A DNA stretch of 64,000 nucleotides from Leptoclinus maculatus (Eukaryota; Chordata; Actinopteri; Perciformes; Stichaeidae), in the NCBI GenBank assembly GCA_032191485.1, contig JAVDOI010000008.1, positions 1,043,501 through 1,107,500 of the forward strand. Reading direction: 5' to 3'. Below the pieces are notes generated by a model. The model was not told the origin of the DNA and made no database searches. It saw nothing but the letters and a program-made list of their open reading frames with translations. Position 1 is the stretch's first letter. Each line of letters opens with the position of its first letter. This document shows, one piece after another, positions 55,235 to 64,000 of the stretch. Made by a program: the position numbers and the translations under genes.

Positions 55235-58200
55235 GTAAACCGCTGGCTTGCATATTATCCCCCCCCCCCTCCAAACTTGTGCTTTTATCCCACTAACAGT
55301 GCTGCAGTGGTTTCCCGTGTGCTTTGTTTGTGTGTGTTTGTTCTCTAACTGTTACCTGGTGTTATTTGACAAAGAAAAGGGAGTGGTGTGTGTGTGTGTG
55401 CTCGCGTGTTTTTTTTTTTAGTACTCCCCCGAGACATCAGCCTCCCACTTTTTTTTTTTTCCTCCTGCTAGCAAGTTCTCGTGGTCTCATCATTGCACTC
55501 TGCACATAGAGACGAGTCGCTTTGTGTTTATTTATTTATTTATTTATTTGTGTGTGTGTGTGTGTTTTTTGTGCCCCGTCCCTCCTCTCCTGGGCGAATT
55601 ATTCTACATCCACGCCATCAATGTCAGCGCACAGACACACACACACACACACACACACACGCACGCACACAGTGTGGAGAGCACTTGCTTCCTTTGTCGT
55701 CTGAGACGCGCCAGACTGTTCAAAAAAAGGCAACGTGCGGCTGGAGAGAGAGGGAGAGGGAGAGAGGAATGTCTTTCACTTTGAACCGACGGCTTAGAAA
55801 ATACACCAAATATACACATTTAAAGTCTAACCGGTGGGGAGATGTTTAGCCTCTCTCTCTCCAAATGTATTCAGCGCGTTGTTTTTGTGTTGCGCACTGC
55901 CCCAGTGACACAATTGGACAATAGAAGCGTGGTCCACTTGTGTGTTTTTTTGTTGTTTGTTATCAAATGAGGCGAGTTGGGAAGTTCAATTCCACACACG
56001 TTACGGATTCTACCCGTTTTTCTTACAGTTGGAGGTTGTTTTTTATTATTATTATGGAACAAAGACCTGAAGTTGAATGACAGCAGCTGTCAAACAAAGG
56101 TGTGAAAGTCGAGGGGGGGGGGGGGGGGGGGATAAGGGGAGGGGCGCGTTAAGACAGTGTTGTTGCTCGGATGGCCTTAAAGGGGGTGACTCAGCGAGAA
56201 GTTGCACCAGGAGGGGGGGGAGTCCTTTTTTAAAACAAACAACAACAAAAAAATAATAACAAAAAAATAAATTGTCCTGTTGTTTGTGCTTGTTTTCAGT
56301 GACGTTGGTCGGTGATTTTTTCACTGTATTTTTCCATATATATGTGTAGAACCTGAGCTGAACCTAAAGTTGGGGGGGGGGGGGGGGGGGTTTAAGCCAG
56401 GAGGAGATTCTCCTTGTTCAGCGTGGTGGTGTTTGTGTGGCTGCACCCGTTGTTAGCTGTTGTGATGAACACAAGGGACGAGAGGGGGCAGAAGAAAAAA
56501 AAAAGGACCGGGACGCAAGGGTAGTATAGCATCTAAAAGCTGAATGGGAGTCACGCCTTGGAGCTGAACACAAGGGGCTCCTCATGAGCCCCACTTCACT
56601 GCACACTCTCAATACCACATGGTCGCCTGTCAGGAGAGGGAGAAATAGGGGGGGTGGGACCGGGAGAAGTACAAAGACTGCAGGGTGGGTGAGGTACCAT
56701 CAGCAAATCCTGATTTATCTCGCAACGAAAACAAACAGGTCTCGAATAATGTCACAGGGGGTTCAGATGGCTTCTTCCCCCCCCACCCTTTATTTAACCA
56801 TTACCTGCTCTTCCTTGCTTCTGCTGTGGGGATGTGGATTTAGTTTGCGTGGCTAAGTGCCCCCTTGTCTCCCATTGCGGCTCCCGTTCTTTACTCTGAA
56901 GTGTAAGTTTTGAATTTGAATGGGGTAGCCGAAGAAGAGCCGGAGGGTGGATCCGGTGAGCGGCGGGTGGAGATAGAGGGCCCCTTTGCCTCTACCGAGA
57001 GGAAGTGCTGATTTTGGGGTGGGGTGGGGGGGGTGGGGAAGATTTGAGACGAGGTGCTTTTGATTCGGGGCCCCCTTCGTTGTTTGGCGCCACGCACACA
57101 CCCACCTTCTCCTGGTTGAATCTGGCAAACGGAGCATCCTGCTCCACGGAGAGGAAGGGTTGGATGTGATCGGAGTCACAGGCGTCCATTCACCGGAGGT
57201 GTCCTCATGCCACCTTATCTTTAGACCGAGGGTGGCTTTGTTTTCAATCACTCCTGCACCCCCGGTTCAATAGCTGCAAAATAAATTTGTCTCCAGTGAC
57301 CTTAATATCTGGTAGCGATTAATTAATCCTCTCCTATTTTGTTTGCAGACAGTTCTTTAATTGAGGCGTTCATTTGGACTAATTAAAAGGTGCAACGTAG
57401 TTTGAGAGAAGGAATCTGGCAATGGCTCTTTGATCCCTCGTGGTAGGAACATGTCTATTAGCCTAATACGAGGCAATGGCCACCAAGGGGATTTTTAGAT
57501 TTTGTATATGAGCAATACTGAACCCTCCGAGCATCACTATCCTTCTGTCCGTACCCCTGGTCCCCGAGGAGTAACTGTTCCTGAACAAAGTGGGCATTTT
57601 TAGTAGCATTAGAGCAACATTCGTCTTCAACGTAGGGTGTCTCTGAGCCTTTTGATACTCGCTGCTGTGATTTTCAGATGGGTAATGTGATGATGTGCCG
57701 TGTGATCTGAGGCACCTGGAGTCTGGCAAGACGAGCTCAGATTCATCCACGGCACAGACGCCTGCCCTCGTTTGTCCAAAGAAAGGCTCCTGGCCTCTTT
57801 AAGACACGAGTACGGGCTCCGTTTAAGTCGTCGATAAACGTGGACGTCCTAATGAGGGAGCTGCCTGAATTTCTGAATGAAAACTGACCCGAGTAATGCC
57901 TGATGCATTCTTCACGGAGTGTAATACAAACAGAGCCTCGCCGTGTTCCCTCTTGACCTCAAAAAAACGTACCCGACAATCCTCCTAAAGGATTTACTGT
58001 ATGTACCGTTCTGTCCTATTACGATGTCGGGTAATTTGTCATGAAAATAACATTAACCTGCACTCTCTCACACTGAGGCTCTGCCTTAAAAGCACTTAAT
58101 AGAGTCAACTATTGCACTCTGATCAGAAACGGGGCAGATGTACAGCAGGAAATGTCCCAAAAAAACACAAGCACATGTGGGCTGTAGTGTCTCGTGAGTT

Positions 58201-59728
58201 CAAGGCGAGGTGAAGCAGTGATTGCGTCGGCTGTGGCTCGTACAGCTCATGTCGATGCCGGTTGAAACGTCTGCAACGCCCATGTGTCGGTTAGCAAGGA
58301 GTGTGTCTGATTTAGAACTAATAAATAAGTGCATTGAATATGTAGAAGGAGCTGGAAACCTCATAAATCATGGCAATTACTCTGTGTATCCTTTGCCAGT
58401 AAACACCTGCAACACATTAAGTTAAACCGGTCTTAATTGGTGAATAAATCAGAGTTTTGAGGATTTCTGTCAGCTCGGGTTGATGGGGAAAGTGTGTTCT
58501 CACCGTTCGACTGGATTGGTGAGTCACAAAATGCAACCGATGTATCATGTTTACCTATTTTAAAATGTGTGTTGTTGACTCTGCAGGTTGCAAGATCAAA
58601 GCCCTGCGGGCCAAGACCAACACCTACATCAAAACCCCCGTGAGAGGAGAGGAGCCCGTGTTCCTGATCACTGGCCGGAAGGAGGATGTTGCACTGGCCC
58701 GCCGTGAAATCATCTCCGCCGCGGAGCACTTCTCCATGCTCCGGGCGTCCCGCAACAAGCTGGGGGTGTCCTTTAGCGGCTCCCCGCCCACACCGCTGCC
58801 GGGTCAGACCACCATTCAGGTGAGAGTGCCATACCGCGTCGTGGGGCTGGTAGTGGGGCCCAAAGGCTCCACCATCAAGCGCATCCAGCAGCAGACCTGC
58901 ACTTACATCGTCACGCCCAGCCGGGACCGCGACCCCGTCTTCGAGATCACGGGGTCGCCGAGCAACGCCGAGAGGGCCCGCGAGGAGATCGAAGCGCACA
59001 TCGCCTTCCGAACGGGAGGCCTGCACGACCACAACAACGAGAACGACTGTATGGGGCCGAACGGCGGAAGCAGCCCGGCGGGCAGCAGCGGCGGTCTGGA
59101 GAGCCGGCTACAGCAGGTGTGGGGGCTGCAGGGGGGCCAGCGCAAGCCTCTCACCAGCAGCTACCGCCAGAACTTCTCAGATGCCATGGTGGGAGGGGGA
59201 GGGGGAGGCGAGGGAGGGGGAATCTACAGCAAGAGCAACTTCTCCAGCTCCGGAGAGAAGCCGTGCTCTTATTTCGGATCGGAGGGCACCCAGAGCTGGG
59301 GCGACCCAGACTACCCCAAACAGGTGGCCTTCTACGCCCAGCAGCGGTCCAAGAGCTTCGGAGGCCTCCCGCTCCCCCTGACCAGACTCTCCCCCGGCTT
59401 ACCCGAGTCCTGCGGAGGCAACAACAACTCGTCAGTCACCAGCATTGTGCCCGTATCCGGCTCGCCTCACGCCCAGGCCCGCCGCGCCCACAGTGAGCCC
59501 ATCTCGGCCGGCGAGGGTTTCCCGGGCCGCCTGCCAGTGCCGGACTCGCCACCGATCACTGTGCGGGACTGCATGACCTGCTTTGAAAGCAAAGTGACGG
59601 CTGCCTTGGTGCCCTGTGGCCATAACCTCTTCTGCATGGAGTGTGCCATCCGAATCTGTGAGCTCAACCACCCGGAGTGCCCAGTGTGCCACACCCAGGT
59701 CACACAGGCCATCCGAATATTCTCTTAA
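54814..59728 (+). CDS. mex3a: MEX3A RNA-binding KH/RING protein, two exons
   Basis: Exons 54814-55234 and 58587-59728 join in phase inside the first KH domain, giving 520 aa. The start at 54814 (GCCATGC) gives MPSLLVLAGIMEKNGG, matching the human MEX3A start MPSLVVSGIMERNGG; an ATG ten codons later is the alternative. Domains: conserved RALRVALGQLSLLGLG helix (43-58), low-complexity region with Asn/His run (78-89), KH1 (about 122-190, GRQG loop 138-141), KH2 (about 215-280, GPKG loop 231-234) and C-terminal C3HC4 RING (C469, C472, C484, H486, C490, C493, C505, C508). Family role: cytoplasmic RNA-binding ubiquitin ligase in post-transcriptional control. The N-terminus and the neighbouring lmna separate it from mex3b/c/d. 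Confidence 0.94.
55235..58586 (+). other. mex3a intron (3.35 kb)
   Basis: Donor GTAAAC, acceptor CTGCAG. It contains homopolymer runs (C at 55259-55269, G at 56114-56130 and 56372-56390), a TTTA run (55528-55548) and a CA array (55635-55672). No exon or known repeat family was recognised. Confidence 0.6.
58587..59728 (+). CDS. mex3a: mex3a exon 2 (KH1 remainder, KH2, linker, RING)
   Basis: It starts with the completed Gly141 and CKIKALRAKTNTYIKTPV, and contains KH2, a divergent Gly/Ser-rich linker, an RxxSxP sequence ARRAHSEPIS around Ser443 and the RING finger ending AIRIFS-TAA (59726-59728). RxxSxP fits the mode-1 14-3-3 consensus; a related site in mammalian MEX3B is phosphorylated. Function in this fish is inferred. 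Confidence 0.95.
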
Positions 59729-62700
59729 GGAACCACATCAGTTTTTATCATTAGTTTTGTCAGTGTTTGTTCAATAATTATTTACTGTTATTATGATTAT
59801 TATTATAATACACACTTTTGTTTTCCAGAAAATTTACAAACAATCAAGCAGATATTTTAGAAGGCACTGCTTGCTTTACTAAAAAGTATAAGAAATATTT
59901 TTAAGTTTTTCTTTTATATATATATATGCATATATATTTTATAAAAGTTTTGTTTATAAGAGAAGTATAGTACCTTGCATTTTCAGTTTTTTGACTGCTG
60001 CTGTTTTTCATTCATGAATCACAGCGTAGGCAGAGGTAGACAGTAATGTGAACATTTTATTATTCAAATTTTTTATTTTACCATGAAGTGGGTTTATATG
60101 GAAGGAAGAAGATGATTGTTGAGATACCCAATCTGCACCTGACTGACCCGGAGAGTCAATGTTGTTATTAGAAGGAGAGGAAAAAACAAAACGTAGACTT
60201 GTCATTGCACCTTACAATCATCTTGGTCTAAAATAGGATTTTCACAATCATACCTTAACATTTCGGGAGCTGAGGTGAATTCCGCCTCTTTTTCAGTTTT
60301 TCAGTGATTGTGGTTTGATTTTAATTGGTCCAAAACCGATATTAATTTCAGCAAAATGAAAATGTGAATAGACTGGTTTGAGTCAAAGCCATGTTACCTT
60401 AAAACAAAAGACAGCCCCCCCCCCCCCCCCCTCCCTTATTTCATTCTTCCACCTGAAAGGATTGACGCTAAAAAAAGGAATAGGACATTACATCATTTAT
60501 TTATGGTAATTGGTTACATTTTTATTGGTGTCATCATTCACAGAGATGGGTGAAAGTTGCATGAAGTATCAGTGAATTTCTTTTTTTTCTTTCCAGTAGC
60601 CATTGATTACACTTCGGTCACTGCAGTTTGTTGAAAAGAACTCGGTAACGCTCGCTCCTCGTGGCACTTGAAAAGCGTGTGGTTCCTCGGTTGGCTTAAA
60701 GCACTGATTTAATTTGTGAGGCCGAAAGCCTTGGAATTCGTCCAGTTGGCTAGTCCTCGATATCTGTCTCCCCCCCCCCCCGATGGACTTGTTTCAAAGC
60801 CACCTAAACCGCGCTTTATTGTCTTGTGTGGTCATTTGGCCGCAGTCGCCGAACGATATAGGACGGTCAACAAGCGTCTCGCCGGGGTGTGCGCTGTAAA
60901 TAAAGAGGAGAATTGGTACGCGGACAGAAGCCGAGTAAAACTGTGCACCGTTTCCTGAAATCAGCAGCAGACTCCGATTCAAAATAGTTGACGCTGTAAA
61001 AACACAGAGTCCCAAATCAGTAATCCTTCCTCCAACGTCCCCAACGGCATTGTGCGTGAGCTCCGAGGGGGCCAGCTGTCTCCCCCTGTAATTAGCAAAG
61101 CTGTACGGGAGCAGGTGTTTCGTGGCACACTGTAGCTGTGACCCCAAGTCGGAGGTCTCGCCGAGCCCCCTTTTCATTCTCTCTTTTCTTTGGGGAGTGG
61201 CTTTTATGTCTCGCCCCTGCATACAGTTTGATCGTGGAGCTTTTTCCGAAGGCCTCTCCGAGCGGGAGCGTATTGTCTGGGCCCGGTAGCGGCGTGGGCT
61301 GCGGAGTGCTCGGACACGGCCTGGATCCACTCATTGATAATTAGGCAAATGGGTTGGTCCAGGTGCGGACCGTGTGGGTGGGGGGGGGGGGGGGACTCTG
61401 GAGCTTGTGTGAGGGGGTAAGACAGGGTCCCGCAGCGAAGCCCCCCTTTTGCCGCCCCGCCCCAACCGTTACAAGCTCGGTGGGGGCTGGATGGTCTGGA
61501 TGCAGCTGGGCGAATGGGACCCCCTCCTTCCACTCCCTCTTGCCCCTTCCTCCCCCCTTTTTCCTCTCCTTTGCCGCGGCTCCGAGCTATCCCCTACTGG
61601 GGAGAGGGGGCCTCTTTTGTCCTAAAACACACACACACACACACACACGCACACAATTTGAAAGACACTAGCTGAATTTGGCAGCGCCTGTGCAGTGAGT
61701 GGGGGCTTAGGAGAGAAATAAATTATCTACAGTTATCAGGGGATTCCCCAGTTACCTGCTTTCAACGTTAAATTGGCTCTGTACCCTTTTCCAAATTATA
61801 TAACTGTACTCGCTCACCTACAAAGGAAAATAGATGATCTTGATCGTGATCTTGTCACACCGGGTGCAGCATTAACTCCCCCTCCACTCCCCCAACAGCA
61901 CCGCCCTGAAATTTGGACGGGGAGGAGGAGGGGGGGGGGTTCTGTTTGTGTGACTGCGCCGGTGCAGATCGTGTCAGCCCCGCTACTGTATGGGACATCC
62001 TGCAGCTGCCCCCTTCACTATGGACACCCGGGCTTCAGCCAATGGCAGCCCCCCCCCCCCCCCTTAGCTTTGAGCTTCCAGAATGAAATCAAACAATTGT
62101 AATTGACAGGAAAGCAGAGGAAACGCCCCATTTAACCAGCACTCATGCTGAATCAAATTACACACCCTCTGCGTCTGCCTTAGCCCCAGCCTGGGGATTT
62201 CTGAGGGCTAGAGGAGAGCGGGTGGGGGTAGGGATTAAAGCTGTTGAATGATAGGAGTGGAGAAGGGGGGGGGGGGTGGGGGTTCATTTTGGCTGAAGAA
62301 AGAGAGAAGTATGCTCCCCCAAAAGAAACCGTGCAGATCTTGCAATTGTATTGATCATTGAAGTTGTGCAGAGCTGCTGGCTGTTGTCACATGTGGGCCA
62401 GCGGTGACGACAGGGAGCCTCTCAATGATACTCGGCTTCTGTCTCCACAAAAATATACAACATTTTACAGCTCGTGTCTTCCGGGACTCAAAAAGCCCCT
62501 CCCTTTTTTTAAATTTTTTACAAAAAAAACAACAAACAAAACATATAAAGCCGACCACTCGCATTACGTGGTGGACTGCGGGGGGAAAACGCACCCTGAG
62601 CTCTATCAGATGTAGGAATAAAGAATAGTTAGCGTTTAACGGACAGAGGAGTTGCACAGTGGTTTGGCCTCAGCTTTCAATGTCAAATTCAAGGCTGCTC

Positions 62701-63730
62701 TTTGAACTTAGTATTTTTGTTATTTTGTTTTCTGCCTTAATATTTTGTATTCAAATATTGCCATTGCTTTGGCATACAAGGTAGCAACTTTGGCCTTTGA
62801 TAGCACCGCCCCCCCCCCCCCCCCCCCCCAAAAAAAACAACTTTTAGAAATACTTATTTTTGGAGAAAAGAATGTGAATCAAACTGCTTTGGTGGGGTTT
62901 AGAGGGATTCAGGAAATTAGGCTCTTAAAACACTTTACTTCAAATAATAGAGTAAAGCACCTTATGACAGAACATTTGATGAATACCAAACCGACCACTG
63001 ATGGTGAAATACTTTTTCATAGCATTTGAAAGACATGCACATAAGGATTCCCTATCATTTTTTTTGTATTATGGTGATTCTTGTTATTCTTAATACTAAA
63101 GTAGTACTAGTGGTAATTTGGGGGGGACCTCTCGTCCATTTAGTCAATGCTGATGACTTGCTCGAGTTTTGCACTGGTTTAATGAAGAGAGGGCTTATTG
63201 GAGAGTCTCCCCGTTTAGACGCTGTATACGTTAATGAGTATTGTACTTTATGGGAGAGCACTCTGAACATCTATGTAAATACAGTATGTGTATCGGTTTA
63301 CGACCATCCGGACAAAGGCCCGCTTAAAGTGAGGTTTTGATTATTTTTACACGCCGAGGGTGTCATCGTCAATGTTTTAGCATATGGAATTCAAAATGTC
63401 TCTGAGTTTTAGGGAGAGTAAATCTTTTATATATGCGTCCCGTCATCCTTTTTGACTATAATAGTATATTAGATAGATCCATACATTTAAGAAATATTAT
63501 TTAAACTGATTAACTTAGTATTCCATCCAAATATATCGATAAGAAATTAACCAGACACTACTATAAACTGTAATAATGAATATCTTATGAAGCCGCTGAT
63601 GTATAGATCAAATCTCGAATAAAAAAAAAACTGGAATGAATAGTATGTGTAATAACCCCAAATGAATAAATCTGTTTCTATGTATATTAGGATGAAAAGC
63701 AATAATAGGACTATACTGGGACAATAAACA
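59729..63730 (+). other. mex3a 3' UTR (proximal part) and downstream region, end unresolved
   Basis: The proximal part (59729-60250) is AT-rich with TATATATA runs, as expected for a long regulated 3' UTR. Candidate AATAAA signals lie at 60899, 61717, 62617, 63618, 63665 and 63723, and none stands out decisively. Homopolymer runs of C or G occur at 60416-60431, 61379-61394, 62050-62063, 62265-62277 and 62810-62829. No further gene was recognised to 64000. Confidence 0.4.
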
Positions 63731-64000
63731 GAGTCGGTTCTTTAAATAATATTCTATTCAGCAATTGACCTTGATGATTAGGATAATACCGTTGCGTTTC
63801 TGTCTCATATCTGCTTAAAATTCATTATGGATTCATGCTAGTGTAAAGAAAAAACAGAGATATAATGACTTAGTAACAGTTTCAGGATAAATAATTGTTC
63901 TTGTTGTGTTCATCAGGGTCTTAAGTCGTTTAATTATTCTTTCCTTTACGTTGAATATCAATCAGATCACAGGGTGGGTCAAGACAAACTGAAATGATGA

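Noticed and set aside
58433..59032. 199-codon minus-strand open frame
   Set aside because: It is antisense to the conserved KH-domain exon of mex3a. Codon structure of the plus strand explains it.

Overview
The window is nuclear DNA from a ray-finned fish, most likely a percomorph teleost. The support is large split genes with GT-AG introns, long (CA/GT)n microsatellites, many small hAT-type transposons, and several dispersed repeats whose wording is familiar from percomorph genomes. No prokaryotic, organellar or viral gene was recognised.

Three protein-coding genes were resolved exon by exon, with consistent splice phases. (1) Positions 1-15.2 kb, plus strand: the 3' part of a PEAR1/MEGF-family receptor (pear1). 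Eighteen exons carry extracellular EGF-like repeats, one transmembrane segment and a tyrosine-motif cytoplasmic tail; the signal peptide and EMI domain lie left of the window. (2) About 15.2-42.2 kb, minus strand: a complete A-type lamin gene (lmna). It has twelve coding exons (680 aa), a probable non-coding first exon and a 16.9 kb first coding intron. Exon lengths 2-6, 8 and 9 equal the human LMNA lengths I know. Exon 7 is 192 nt longer, through a His/Ser/Gly and Gly/Thr/Ala low-complexity insert before the nuclear localisation signal. (3) About 54.4 kb to at least 60 kb, plus strand: mex3a, two coding exons (520 aa) with two KH domains and a C-terminal RING finger.

Layout: pear1 and lmna converge, and their 3' ends may lie within about 100 bp of each other. 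lmna and mex3a are divergent across about 12 kb of repeat-rich intergenic DNA. The lmna-mex3a head-to-head arrangement matches human 1q22. The products do not share a pathway: a surface receptor, the nuclear lamina and an RNA-binding ubiquitin ligase.

The rest is introns, UTRs and intergenic DNA. The best-supported mobile elements are a 1.75 kb composite hAT element in a pear1 intron (8-bp target duplication; internally deleted zf-BED transposase relic) and a 314-bp hAT MITE in a later pear1 intron. The item most worth following is the rebuilt lamin A tail: the exon 7 insert, a shortened exon 10, a divergent prelamin cleavage site and a CSVM CaaX box. I found no convincing wholly new system.
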